From Acidimicrobiia bacterium (GTDB taxonomy: Bacteria > Actinomycetota > Acidimicrobiia > Acidimicrobiales > Poriferisodalaceae), in NCBI GenBank assembly GCA_022820505.1, contig JAJEFK010000061.1, positions 46,590-110,589 of the forward strand: a stretch of 64,000 nt of DNA, given 5' to 3'. A model generated the notes under the pieces. The model did not search any database and had not been told where the DNA came from. It was given only the letters and a program-made list of their open reading frames with translations. Below are positions 31,923 to 40,813 of this stretch, in pieces. Position 1 is the stretch's first letter. Each line of letters starts with the position of its first letter. Made by a program: the position numbers and the translations under genes.

Positions 31923-32735
31923 ATGACTGCGACACGAGCGAGTGCTGATCTGGAAGGCCGCGTGGCGATCGTCACCGGCGCGGGGGCTCGCGGCGACGGG
32001 ATCGGCAACGGCCGCGCTGCGGCCATCTTGCTGGCCGAGGCCGGCGCGCACGTGCTGGCGGTAGACCGCAAGCCCGAGCTCGCCGAGGCGACCGTCGGCA
32101 TGATCAGCGCCGAGGGAGGCAGCGCCGTTGCCATCGGCGCCGATGTGACCGTCGAAGCCGACTGCCAGGCCATGACCCAGGCGGCGCTGGGGCGCTGGGG
32201 CCGGCTGGACATCCTGGTGAACAACGTCGGCATCGGCAGCGACGGCACGGTGGTGACGAGCGAAGTCGATGCGTGGCAGCGGGTGATGGACGTGAACCTG
32301 ACCTCGATGGTGTTGGCCTCGCGCTCGGCGATCCCGGCCATGATCCAGCACTCGCCCGGGGGAGCGGTGGTCAACATCTCGTCCATCTCGGCGCTGCGGC
32401 CCCGCGGCATGACGGCCTACTCGACCTCCAAGGGGGCGATCATGGCGCTTACCGCCGCCATGGCCGTCGATCACGGCATCGACGGCGTGCGCGTCAACTG
32501 CGTGGCGCCAGGCCCTGTGCGCACACCGCTGGTCGGCGGCGACGAGATGCCCGACGAGCTCGCCGAGGCCCGCCGACGGGCCAGCGTGCTGAAGATCGAG
32601 GGCAACGGCTGGGACATCGGCGCGGCCGTCAGGTTCCTGTGTACCGACGAGGCCCGCTACATCACCGGCCACACGCTGGTTGTCGATGGCGGTGTGACCT
32701 TGCGCGGACCGTCACGCCCATCGCCGCGGGGCTGA
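31923..32735 (+). CDS. Short-chain dehydrogenase/reductase (SDR)
   Basis: 270 residues. Cofactor loop TGAGARGDGIGNGR (about 19-32) is longer than the classical TGxxxGxG and typical of a subgroup of SDRs. NNVG replaces NNAG at about 101, catalytic Ser is in NISSISALRPRG, and Tyr-x-x-x-Lys in YSTSKGA. The ending GHTLVVDGGVTL is standard. GGAG lies about 10 nt before the ATG. It follows hmgA by 27 bp on the same strand, so co-transcription is possible, but no known homogentisate step needs it. It converges with the FMN monooxygenase. Confidence 0.87.
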   Translation: MTATRASADLEGRVAIVTGAGARGDGIGNGRAAAILLAEAGAHVLAVDRKPELAEATVGMISAEGGSAVAIGADVTVEADCQAMTQAALGRWGRLDILVNNVGIGSDGTVVTSEVDAWQRVMDVNLTSMVLASRSAIPAMIQHSPGGAVVNISSISALRPRGMTAYSTSKGAIMALTAAMAVDHGIDGVRVNCVAPGPVRTPLVGGDEMPDELAEARRRASVLKIEGNGWDIGAAVRFLCTDEARYITGHTLVVDGGVTLRGPSRPSPRG

Positions 32736-32760
32736 GCCAGTCGCGCGCTGCGCCGATCAG

Positions 32761-34173
32761 CTACACCTGCTGCTGGCGGAAGCCGCTGGCGTAATGCGCT
32801 TCGGGCAGGCGTCTGCGGCCGAACAGCTTCTCGCGCAGCGTTCCCGGCCGGTACTCCCGCTGCACGAGGCCTCGCTCGCGCAGCACCGGCACGACACCCT
32901 CGATGAAGTCCACGAACGTGCCGGGGGTGGTGGCATACACCAGGTTGAAGCCGTCCACGCCCTGGTCCAGCCGGCGCTGCATGCCGTCGGCGATCTGCTC
33001 GGGCGACCCCACCAAGAATTGCCCGGCCATGTTCAGCTTGATGAGGTCGCCGAAGGTGCGGGTGCCCGGCCGCGCCGAATCCAGCAGCGACTTCACCGGG
33101 CCGCGCACACCCTCGGTGTTCAGCGTCTCGAGCGGCTGGTCGGGGTCGATGTGGCTCAGATCGATGTTGAGGTTTCCGCTCAGGTGTGCCAGACCTGCCT
33201 CCAGCGAGAGCGTCTCGAGATAGTCGGCGTGCTTGGCTTTCGCCTCGGCCTCCGTGCCGCCCACGATGGGGGACAGGCCGGCGATGACCTTCACGTCATC
33301 GGGGTGGCGACCGACCGCACTCACCCGGCGCCGGATGTCCTCGGCAATGCGTGTCAAGCCCCGCGAGGCCGCCACGACAAACACGCATTCGGCGTGTTTG
33401 GCCGCGAAATCGCGCCCACGATCCGACGAGCCCGCCTGGTAGATCACCGGCGTGCGCTGCGGCGACGGTTCGGCCAGATGAGGCCCGGCCACCGAGTAGT
33501 ACGGGCCCTCGTGGTCGATCGGCCGCACCCGGTCAGGGTCGGTGTAGACGCCGCGCTCGGTGTCGGCCACCACGGCATCGTCAGACCAGCTGCCCTCCCA
33601 GAGCTTGTAGCAGACGTCCAGGTAGTCCTCGGCTCGCTCGTAGCGCGTGTCGTGCTTGGGCAGCCGCGGGTAGCCGAGGCTCTGCGCGCCGTTCTGCAGG
33701 TACGAGGTGACGACGTTCCAGGCCACCCGCCCGCCCGTGAGGTGGTCGAGCGTGGAGATCTGGCGGGAGAAGGTGAACGGGTGCGCCTGCAGCACGTTGC
33801 TGGTGAAGGCGAACCCCAGGTGCTCGGTGACCGTGGCCATGGCCGGGATCAGCAGCATCGGGTCGTTCACGGGCACCTGTATCGCCTCGCGCAGCGAGGT
33901 GTCGGCGCTGCCCCGGTAGGTGTCGTACAGCCCGATCACGTCTGCGAGGAAGATGGCGTCGAAGCATCCGGCCTCGCAGATCCGGGCCAGCTCCAGCCAT
34001 GGCTCGAGCGACGTGTATTCCCGCTGGCGGGTGTCGTCGCGCACCCACAGCCCCTGCTGGATGTGGCCCACGCAGTTCATCGTGAACGCGTTCAGGATGA
34101 TGCGCCGGCCTTGACCGTCTGCCCCCGCTTCTGCCGCCACGGGGTCAGTCTCGCACCACTGGCTGCGAGCCAT
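32761..34173 (-). CDS. NtaA/SnaA/DszA-family FMN-dependent monooxygenase
   Basis: 470 residues. Two-component flavin monooxygenase that uses FMNH2 from a separate reductase. Family blocks: ILNAFTMNCVGHIQQGLW at the N terminus, EAGCFDAIFLADVIGLYDTY, HPFTFSRQISTLDHLTGGR, VAWNVVTSYLQNGAQSLG, and PVIYQAGSSDRGRDFAAKHA. Members cleave nitrilotriacetate, dibenzothiophene sulfone, alkanesulfonates or long alkanes; this sequence does not settle which. No flavin reductase is adjacent, so a shared reductase must exist elsewhere. The first 25 residues are Gln/Gly/Ala-rich and the start may be further in. Nothing notable upstream. Confidence 0.9.
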   Translation of the reverse strand: MARSQWCETDPVAAEAGADGQGRRIILNAFTMNCVGHIQQGLWVRDDTRQREYTSLEPWLELARICEAGCFDAIFLADVIGLYDTYRGSADTSLREAIQVPVNDPMLLIPAMATVTEHLGFAFTSNVLQAHPFTFSRQISTLDHLTGGRVAWNVVTSYLQNGAQSLGYPRLPKHDTRYERAEDYLDVCYKLWEGSWSDDAVVADTERGVYTDPDRVRPIDHEGPYYSVAGPHLAEPSPQRTPVIYQAGSSDRGRDFAAKHAECVFVVAASRGLTRIAEDIRRRVSAVGRHPDDVKVIAGLSPIVGGTEAEAKAKHADYLETLSLEAGLAHLSGNLNIDLSHIDPDQPLETLNTEGVRGPVKSLLDSARPGTRTFGDLIKLNMAGQFLVGSPEQIADGMQRRLDQGVDGFNLVYATTPGTFVDFIEGVVPVLRERGLVQREYRPGTLREKLFGRRRLPEAHYASGFRQQQV

Positions 34174-34182
34174 CCCGCCCGG

Positions 34183-34932
34183 TCAGCGGGAGTTGGGGCC
34201 CGGGGCTGCGAGATAGCTGTCGACGATCTCGGCAGGGTCGCCGACGGCCCGGATGCGGCCCTCGTCCAGCCAGACCACCCGGTCGCAGAAGCGCCGGATC
34301 TCGTTCATGTTGTGGGTGACCAGCACCACCGAGCCCGACGCCGAGCGCACGTCGTCGATGCGCTCGGCCGCCAGCCGGCGGAACTCCTCGTCGCCCACCG
34401 TCAGCGCCTCGTCGATCAGCAGGATCTCGGGTATGCGAGCCGTGGCGATGGCGAAGCGCAGCCGGGCGCGCATGCCCGAGGAGTACGTGCGCATCGGCCG
34501 ATCGATGTCGGCACGCAGCCCGGCGAAGTCGATGATCTCGTCCATCCGGCGCTCCACTTCGGCACGGGTGAAGCCCAGCGCCAGCCCGCCGATCAGGATG
34601 TTGCGCCGCCCCGACAGCGCCGGTCGCAGCACCGACGACACCCCCAGCAGTGACGGCCGCGACCGTCCCCGGATGCTGCCCGAGCGCAGCGGCAGCAACC
34701 CGGTCATCGCGGCGAGCAGCGTCGACTTGCCCGCACCGTTCGGCCCGATCAGCCCCAGCGTCTCGCGCTCGAACAGATCCAGCGTCACGCCCTGCACGGC
34801 GGGGATCATGCGGTACTGGCGACGCATCCGGCCCCGGGCGAAGCCCTGCTTGAGGCCCATCGCAGGCTCCTCGAACACCCGGTAGCTGACGTGGGCGTCT
34901 CGCACCTCGACCGTGACGGCGGAGTCGCTCAC
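34183..34932 (-). CDS. Wzt/TagH-like ABC transporter ATP-binding protein (polysaccharide export)
   Basis: 249 residues from GTG 34932, which overlaps the permease stop (GTGA). Walker A GPNGAGKST, signature YSSGMRARL, Walker B ILLIDEALTVGDEEF and the switch His in VLVTHNMNEI are intact. The N-terminal VSYRVFEEPAMGLKQ and the IRGRSRPSLLGVSSVLRPAL segment are typical of ATPases exporting O-antigen or teichoic acid (Wzt/TagH/RfbE). There is no C-terminal carbohydrate-binding domain, so termination of chain length is probably handled elsewhere. It forms a two-gene exporter with the permease and is divergent from the glycosyltransferase at 35896. Confidence 0.92.
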   Translation of the reverse strand: MSDSAVTVEVRDAHVSYRVFEEPAMGLKQGFARGRMRRQYRMIPAVQGVTLDLFERETLGLIGPNGAGKSTLLAAMTGLLPLRSGSIRGRSRPSLLGVSSVLRPALSGRRNILIGGLALGFTRAEVERRMDEIIDFAGLRADIDRPMRTYSSGMRARLRFAIATARIPEILLIDEALTVGDEEFRRLAAERIDDVRSASGSVVLVTHNMNEIRRFCDRVVWLDEGRIRAVGDPAEIVDSYLAAPGPNSR

Positions 34933-35798
34933 GCGCCGAGCCTCTGCTCGGACCGGTGGAATACCCAGAATCCGATCGCGGGCATCACGATGCACCACAT
35001 CACGAGACCGGCCACCACCCAGGGGTCCACGGGTTCGCCCAGCAGGCACCAGCGCGCGCACGTGATGACGTCGTAGAGCGGGTTGAGCGCGAACGCACGC
35101 CGCCACGCCGTGCTCTGCACGAACGCGTCGACGCTGAAGATCACGCCCGAGCCGTAGAACAGCAGCCGGAACAGGTGCGGCAGGATCTGGCGCAGGTCGG
35201 GCAGGGTGGTGCCGATGCGGGCCACGAGCAGCGCAGTGCCGAAATTGAAGGCGAACTGCGCCATCAGCACCGCCGGCAGCACCAGCCAGCGAAGCGTCGG
35301 CAGCTCACCGGTCGCCAGCACCGCCAGGATTGCCAGCGCCAGCGCGGGCACGAACGCAGCGGTCTGGCCGTTCACCGACGCTGCGGGCAGCAGGATGCGC
35401 GGGAACTGGATGGAGCGGATCAGGCCCATGTTCTGCGTGATCGAGGTGGACGCCTCCAAGGTGACCCGCTGGGTGAGATGGAACAGCACCACGCCGACGA
35501 TGAGGAATCCCAGGAAGTTGTCGACCCCGCGCCGGGTGTCGATGATGACGCCGAACACCAGGAAATAGACCCCGACCAGCAGGGCCGGATTCACCAGGTG
35601 CCAGAGCTGGCCCAGCGTGGTGTCCATGTTCTGGGCCCGCAGGTCCTGCGCCGGCACCACGATGGCGAACTCGCGTCTGCGCCACGCTTCCCGCAGGTAC
35701 GTCCGAGCCGTCGGCCTCGATGTCAGGTCGATGAGCGGCCGGATTGGTGCATCGGCCGAACTGGAGCCGTCGGCGGCCTCAGTGCTCACGCTGGTCAT
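34929..35798 (-). CDS. ABC-2 type polysaccharide exporter permease (Wzm-like)
   Basis: 289 residues from ATG 35798. N-terminal ~60 residues are cytosolic, including YLREAWRRREFAIVVPAQDL, the amphipathic entry helix of Wzm/TagG proteins. Six membrane segments follow, e.g. PALLVGVYFLVFGVII, FLGFLIVGVVLFHL, LLPAASVNGQTAAFVPALAL and WVVAGLVMWCIVMPAIGFWV. It pairs with the coupled ATP-binding protein to move undecaprenyl-linked glycan across the inner membrane. Nearby glycosyltransferase and absence of other export genes suggest that part of a surface-polysaccharide locus lies here, while the remainder is elsewhere. Confidence 0.9.
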   Translation of the reverse strand: MTSVSTEAADGSSSADAPIRPLIDLTSRPTARTYLREAWRRREFAIVVPAQDLRAQNMDTTLGQLWHLVNPALLVGVYFLVFGVIIDTRRGVDNFLGFLIVGVVLFHLTQRVTLEASTSITQNMGLIRSIQFPRILLPAASVNGQTAAFVPALALAILAVLATGELPTLRWLVLPAVLMAQFAFNFGTALLVARIGTTLPDLRQILPHLFRLLFYGSGVIFSVDAFVQSTAWRRAFALNPLYDVITCARWCLLGEPVDPWVVAGLVMWCIVMPAIGFWVFHRSEQRLGA

Positions 35799-35895
35799 CC
35801 TACGAAGCCCCCGGGGTTGGGCCGATGGGACCCGTTGCAGGGTGGGGACCCTCACCGGGGGCATACTCACGCGGCCGAGTGATGTCCGGCAACGG

Positions 35896-38800
35896 ATGTC
35901 TGACCGCAACGGACCGCCCGTGTTCACACCGCCTGCACACCGTCCCACGCCGCCGCCCGCCGATGTGCGGGGCAATGACTGGCGCTCGCTGGGTGTGGCC
36001 CCGCTGGACGTGTTCGAGCCACTGCTGCCGGTGACGGTTGTGGTGCCGTACTACGAGGCTCCGCAGGCGCTTTCGCTGACGCTGGCGGGACTCGAGCGAC
36101 AGACCTACCCCGCGGATCTCTTCGAAGTCGTCGTGGTGGACGACGGCTCGGATCCGCCCCTCGACCTCGCTGGGCTCGATCTGGCGGCGTTCAATGGAAC
36201 GGGGCCGAGCCGGCTGAGCCTTCGAGTGGTCCATCAGGAAGACCTCGGGTTCGGTTTGGCCCGCGCTCGCAACAACGGCGCCCGCGCGGCCCAAGGCGAT
36301 GTGCTGGTCTTCCTGGACTGCGACATGGTCCCCGAGGCCGACTGGCTGGCCGCGCACGCCCGCTGGCACCACGCAGCCAGCGATCTGCTCACGCTGGGGT
36401 TCCGCCACCACGTCGATGTGGACGGCATCGGAGCGTCCGAAGTGCGTGACCGTCCTGGGACACTCGCTGATCTCTTCGAGGGACGGCCGATCCAGCGCCC
36501 CGAGTGGATCGAGCGCCGCATGGAGGCCACCGACGATCTGGCCTCCGACGCCGATGACGTCTTCCGAACGGTGACTGGCGGCAACTTTGCTGTGTCGAAG
36601 TCGTTCTTCGAGACCGCAGGAACGTTCGACGAGTCCTTCACCCAATGGGGTTCGGAGGACATCGAGTTCGGCTGGCGTGCGTACGCGCTGGGAGCGGTGC
36701 TCGTGCCCGAGCGTTCGGCGCTGTGCTGGCACCAGGGCGAAGGCGCAGTGCTCAGCGAGGACGAGTCGGTCAGCCTGGCCCAGCAGCGCGACAAACTGTC
36801 GCATCTCATTCCGGACCGGCGATTGCGCACCTCGCCCCCCGGCCGCTCCTACACCGTGCCGCAGATCGTGGTGACCGTGCAGCCGGGGCACGTCGACGAA
36901 CCTGAGGTGCTCGACACAGTCGAGCAAGTGCTGGCCAGCAACCTCCACGACCTCGTGGTGTGGGTGGACGAGCGACCGGGCGAGCCATTCGAACGGCTCC
37001 GCCGTCAGCTCGATCCCGACCCGCGGGTCAGCGTGGGCGAACCTGGAGGTGCGGCGCTCGCGCATCCCGCAGCGGCATTCCACGTGCGGGTTCCCGCCGG
37101 CGCGGATATCCGGCCACGAATGCTCGACCGGCTCCAGAACCAGCTCGGTACCGCCGCGGCGGGCGAATCTGATCTGGCCTCAGGTCACCGGGTGGGCATC
37201 ACCCGCGGCTGGGCGGTCCACCGTGCCCGCCGATCAGGGCGGACCGTGGCCGAGTTCGGGGCTGTTGTCGAGCTGGACGTGGACAGTCTGCAGGTCACCC
37301 AGGAGGCCAAGCCCCAGGGATGGCTCGCCCGCAAGCTGCATGGGCCGGCCAAACGATTCCTGCGGATGTGGGCCCGCGTGCGCCGGCATCTGGGGACGTT
37401 GTTTTTCGCGGTGCGACGCATCAGGCGGCCCGCGGATGTGGCCCGCCTCATCGCAACCGTGGCCCGTGCGGTGTGGTGGCGGGTCAAGAACCTCCGCTGG
37501 AAGTTCCGCAGCCTGATGTGGGCGCTGCGGCGGGCCCGCAAGCAATGGCCGCGCCGGGTGAAGAAGCGCCTGCGCATCTGGCTGGGTCTCCAGCCGCGCA
37601 GCCAGCGCTATGTGCAGCGCCTCGCCCGCTACCCGCTCGGAGCCGAGATCGTGGCCGCCGGCCGCGAGGCATCGGCGGTCTTCGCTGCCTCCACGAGGGT
37701 GGCAACCCACGTCGGCGACGACGGCGATCATCACGTCGACGTCGTGGTGGCCGATTCGGCCAAGTCCGGCGAAGCAGCGCTTCGAGGCGCTCCGGGCGAG
37801 CGGCGGCCGGCGGTCGCCGTACTGGCGGACATGGCCCCGCTGGCCAGGGTGCAGGCCTTCAATCCCGAGGCGGTCAACCCGATCGGCTGGTCGGCCGGGT
37901 CCGAGCCGGAACCGGCGTCGGTGCGGTCGCTGCTGTCGTTGGCACGGGGCTCGATCTTCAGCCTCTACCTCGGAGGCGAGCTGCTCACCGACCTGCGCGC
38001 CCCGCACCATCTCACCGACAGCGCCGCCGACCACCGAGACGCGGTACAGCGCGCAGGAGCGCTGGCGGCGTTGGCAGGCGCCGGCGTTGTCGTGCACATC
38101 GACGCGCCCGATCCGCAGCTCGCAGTGATGCTCGGGCCGGCGCTGCACGACCTGATGGCGTCGGACGATGTCGCCGGTGCCGATGCTCACCGCCGCGAGC
38201 AGCTCAGCATCGAGATGCGGCGCTGCGCGCTGCGCGACCACTCGCTGCGCAGTCGGGCCCGCCAGATCCTCTCGGCCACGGGCGTCAGCGCCCAGCCGCC
38301 CGAGGTGTCCATTCTGGCGCCGACCCGGCGGCCCGACCGTGTCGCCGATGTCATCACGACCGCCGCCCGCCAGACCTACCCCCGTCTCGAGCTCGTGCTC
38401 GCCCTGCACGGCGATGGCTTCGACAGCGATGCCGAAATCGAAGCGCTGGCTGGCGACCTCGGCCACCCTCTCCGGATCGTCCGAGTCGACAGCACGGAGA
38501 ACCTGGGAGGGGTGCTGCGAGCTGCCGCAGAGGCAGCCGGCGGATCGCTCGTCACCAAGATGGACGACGACGACTACTACGGCGCCGAGCACATCTGGGA
38601 TCTCGCGCTCGCCCACGAGTACTCCCGAGCGGAGCTGATCGGCAAGTCCGCCGAATACGTGTACCTGGAGCGGCTGAACACCACCGTGCGAGATCAGAAC
38701 CGCCAGAAGTTCTCGGAGCGTTACATCCCCTTCGTGGGCGTCTCGGGCGGCGTGCTCATGATCTCCCGCCACGATCTTGAGGCCGCCGGAGGATGGCGGC

Positions 38801-39006
38801 GCGTGCCCCGGCGGGTCGACATCGCCCTGGCCCACGACGTCACGCTGGCAGGCGGGCGCATCTACTGGACCCACGGTGCGGGCTACCTGCGGGTGCGCCA
38901 CGGCGACGAGCACACCTGGAACGTCGAGGACAGCCACTTCCTCGGCCGGGCCAGCGAAGTGCGTGAGGGTTGCGATCTGTCCTTCGCGGGAGTCGAAGAG
39001 GCCTGA
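35896..39006 (+). CDS. Two-domain family 2 glycosyltransferase
   Basis: 1036 residues. N-terminal GT-A domain (about 45-330): VTVVVPYYEAPQALSLTL, VVVDDGSDPP, FLDCDMVPE as the metal-binding DxD, and GGNFAVSKSFFETAG with WGSEDIEFGWR, the Glyco_transf_7C-type acceptor part. A central region (about 330-800) has a very basic stretch, RVRRHLGTLFFAVRRIRRP and more Arg/Lys helices at about 480-560, which could hold the protein at the membrane surface. C-terminal GT-A domain from about 805: VSILAPTRRPDRVADVI, ENLGGVLRAAAEAAGG, KMDDDDYYGAEH. So one chain should catalyse two transfers, a design seen in glycan polymerases. Divergent from the Wzm/Wzt pair, hence surface-glycan assembly. ATG 35896 is the first plausible start. 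Confidence 0.87.
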   Translation: MSDRNGPPVFTPPAHRPTPPPADVRGNDWRSLGVAPLDVFEPLLPVTVVVPYYEAPQALSLTLAGLERQTYPADLFEVVVVDDGSDPPLDLAGLDLAAFNGTGPSRLSLRVVHQEDLGFGLARARNNGARAAQGDVLVFLDCDMVPEADWLAAHARWHHAASDLLTLGFRHHVDVDGIGASEVRDRPGTLADLFEGRPIQRPEWIERRMEATDDLASDADDVFRTVTGGNFAVSKSFFETAGTFDESFTQWGSEDIEFGWRAYALGAVLVPERSALCWHQGEGAVLSEDESVSLAQQRDKLSHLIPDRRLRTSPPGRSYTVPQIVVTVQPGHVDEPEVLDTVEQVLASNLHDLVVWVDERPGEPFERLRRQLDPDPRVSVGEPGGAALAHPAAAFHVRVPAGADIRPRMLDRLQNQLGTAAAGESDLASGHRVGITRGWAVHRARRSGRTVAEFGAVVELDVDSLQVTQEAKPQGWLARKLHGPAKRFLRMWARVRRHLGTLFFAVRRIRRPADVARLIATVARAVWWRVKNLRWKFRSLMWALRRARKQWPRRVKKRLRIWLGLQPRSQRYVQRLARYPLGAEIVAAGREASAVFAASTRVATHVGDDGDHHVDVVVADSAKSGEAALRGAPGERRPAVAVLADMAPLARVQAFNPEAVNPIGWSAGSEPEPASVRSLLSLARGSIFSLYLGGELLTDLRAPHHLTDSAADHRDAVQRAGALAALAGAGVVVHIDAPDPQLAVMLGPALHDLMASDDVAGADAHRREQLSIEMRRCALRDHSLRSRARQILSATGVSAQPPEVSILAPTRRPDRVADVITTAARQTYPRLELVLALHGDGFDSDAEIEALAGDLGHPLRIVRVDSTENLGGVLRAAAEAAGGSLVTKMDDDDYYGAEHIWDLALAHEYSRAELIGKSAEYVYLERLNTTVRDQNRQKFSERYIPFVGVSGGVLMISRHDLEAAGGWRRVPRRVDIALAHDVTLAGGRIYWTHGAGYLRVRHGDEHTWNVEDSHFLGRASEVREGCDLSFAGVEEA

Positions 39007-39033
39007 GCGCTCCCGTCCTGCGAGACTGGGGCC

Positions 39034-39963
39034 ATGAGCGGCACCGTGGACCTCACAGCGAACGAAACCGAACTCCAGCGCTATCTCGACGAAGTCGACG
39101 AGAACGGCTACTGCATCGTCGAAGGCGCCATCGAACCCGAGCTGGTTACCGAGATCCGCGAGACCGTCGCCCGGGTCGAGGACGAGCTGAACGTGCAGCC
39201 GAAGGGCAACCGCATCGAGGGGTTCGCCACCAAGCGCATGTACAACCTGCTTCACAAGGACCGGTCGTTCTGGAAGCTGCCGATCCACCGCAACGTGCTG
39301 CCGTTCCCGCAGCACCTGATGGAGCCCGGGGCGATCCTGTCGGGCACCACGTGCATGCACATCGGCCCCGGCGAGGTGCACCAGGGCCTGCACTCCGACG
39401 ACGGCCTCGTCGATCAGATCGATGTGCCGCGGCCCCGCGCGCCGTTCATGGTCACCACTATCTGGGCGTTCACCGACTTCACCGACGAGAACGGTGCCAC
39501 CCGTCTCGTTCCCGGCTCGCACCGCTACGACCACGAGCCCCAGCCGGGTGAGAAGCCGGAGTACATCGCTGCCGAGATGCCTGCCGGCTCGGTGCTGATC
39601 GTCAACGGCGGCACCTGGCACTGCGGCGGCGCGAACACCTCCACCGACGACTGGCGCCTGGGCATCAGCGTGCAGTACTGCCGGGGCTGGATGCGCCAGC
39701 AGCAGAACCAGTACTACAGCCTCGCTCCCGAAGACGTCCGCGACATGCCCGACGAGCTGGCGGCGCTGTGCGGGTTCAGCCTCTACCGGGGGATCATGGG
39801 CCACATCGACGGCGCCAGCCCCGGCCGGTTCCTCGGCGCCGAGGGCCTCGCCGAGACCGCGTACGCGGCCCGGATCAAGGCCATCGACGAAGGTGAGCAG
39901 GTCGGCGGCATCGGCACTGCCGAGCCTCAGGTCGGCGCCAGTGACGCAGCCGAAACGGCCTAG
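39034..39963 (+). CDS. Phytanoyl-CoA dioxygenase (PhyH) family protein
   Basis: 309 residues, non-haem Fe(II)/2-oxoglutarate-dependent oxygenase fold. The iron triad is best matched by His-x-Asp in QGLHSDDG and the distal His in NGGTWHCGGANTS, with Arg in DDWRLGISVQY for 2-oxoglutarate. Members hydroxylate phytanoyl-CoA, ectoine, halogenated metabolites and many others. GAGACT 6 nt before the ATG may be a variant leaderless -10. The SDR follows 27 bp after the stop, and the selenoprotein and MFS genes then follow in the same orientation, so a small pathway cassette is likely. Confidence 0.87.
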   Translation: MSGTVDLTANETELQRYLDEVDENGYCIVEGAIEPELVTEIRETVARVEDELNVQPKGNRIEGFATKRMYNLLHKDRSFWKLPIHRNVLPFPQHLMEPGAILSGTTCMHIGPGEVHQGLHSDDGLVDQIDVPRPRAPFMVTTIWAFTDFTDENGATRLVPGSHRYDHEPQPGEKPEYIAAEMPAGSVLIVNGGTWHCGGANTSTDDWRLGISVQYCRGWMRQQQNQYYSLAPEDVRDMPDELAALCGFSLYRGIMGHIDGASPGRFLGAEGLAETAYAARIKAIDEGEQVGGIGTAEPQVGASDAAETA

Positions 39964-39989
39964 GTCACGAAGGCAGAAGGGAAGCCATC

Positions 39990-40766
39990 ATGGAACTGCG
40001 TGATCGGGTTGCGATCATCACGGGTGGGGGAGGCGGCATCGGCGGGGCTACGGCCCGGCACTGGATGGCCGAGGGTGCTCGCCACATCGTCGTCGCCGAC
40101 TACAACGCCGAGACTGCCCAGGCGGTCGCGGACGAGATCGGCTGCGAGGGCGTCGGGCTCGATGTCACCGACGAAGCGGCCGTTGCCGATCTGGTCGAAC
40201 GCACGCTTGACGCGCACGGCCCGATCGACGTCTTCTTCTCCAACGCCGGCGCTGGCGCCGACGGCGGCGTGGATGCCTCCAACGACGCATGGCAGTCCCA
40301 ATGGGAGCTGCATGTGATGAGCCACGTGTACGCAGCCCGCGCCGTGCTGCCCTCCATGCTTGCCCGGGGCGAGGGCTATCTCGTGCACACCGCCAGCGCC
40401 GCCGGACTGCTGGCGGCCATGGGCTCGGCGCCCTACTCGGTCACCAAGGCAGCCTGCATCAAGCTGGCCGAGATGGAGGCGATCCTGCACGGCGACGACG
40501 GCATCCGGGTCTCGGTGCTGTGCCCGCAGGGCGTGAACACCGCCATGGCCCCGCAGCGACTCGCCGATGGCGGCACCGACGGCATCGTCGAGCCGGAGTT
40601 CGTGGCGCAGGTCATCACCGAGGCGATGGCCGAGGAGCGGTTCCTGATCCTGTCCCACCCTGAGGCCCAGACCTACGTCGAGCGCAAAGCCTCCGACCCA
40701 GACCGCTGGCTCAGAGGCATGCGCCGCCTCCGCCAACGTTCCCTCGATGTCGAGGAATCCGCTTAG
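39990..40766 (+). CDS. Short-chain dehydrogenase/reductase (SDR)
   Basis: 258 residues. Cofactor loop TGGGGGIGGATARHW at 12-26, acidic residue ADYNAETA at the end of strand 2, SNAGAGADGG in place of NNAG, catalytic Ser in TASAAGLLAAMG and YSVTKAA. Long C-terminal helix with LAEMEAILHGDDGIRVSVL is typical of the 'SDR family oxidoreductase' group seen beside acyl-CoA and terpenoid genes. SD AAGGGAAG precedes the ATG. It follows the PhyH gene by 27 bp, so an oxygenase-then-dehydrogenase sequence (C-H to alcohol to ketone) is a reasonable reading. Confidence 0.88.
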   Translation: MELRDRVAIITGGGGGIGGATARHWMAEGARHIVVADYNAETAQAVADEIGCEGVGLDVTDEAAVADLVERTLDAHGPIDVFFSNAGAGADGGVDASNDAWQSQWELHVMSHVYAARAVLPSMLARGEGYLVHTASAAGLLAAMGSAPYSVTKAACIKLAEMEAILHGDDGIRVSVLCPQGVNTAMAPQRLADGGTDGIVEPEFVAQVITEAMAEERFLILSHPEAQTYVERKASDPDRWLRGMRRLRQRSLDVEESA

Positions 40767-40800
40767 CCCCCTGCGCCGAGCAAGGCAGCGCGGCAAGTCG

Positions 40801-40806
40801 TAGCGT
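40801..40806 (+). promoter_or_regulatory. Putative -10 element (TAGCGT) of a leaderless promoter
   Basis: TAGCGT ends 7 nt before ATG 40814, the start of the selenoprotein gene. Confidence 0.5.
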
Positions 40807-40813
40807 TGCTGCC

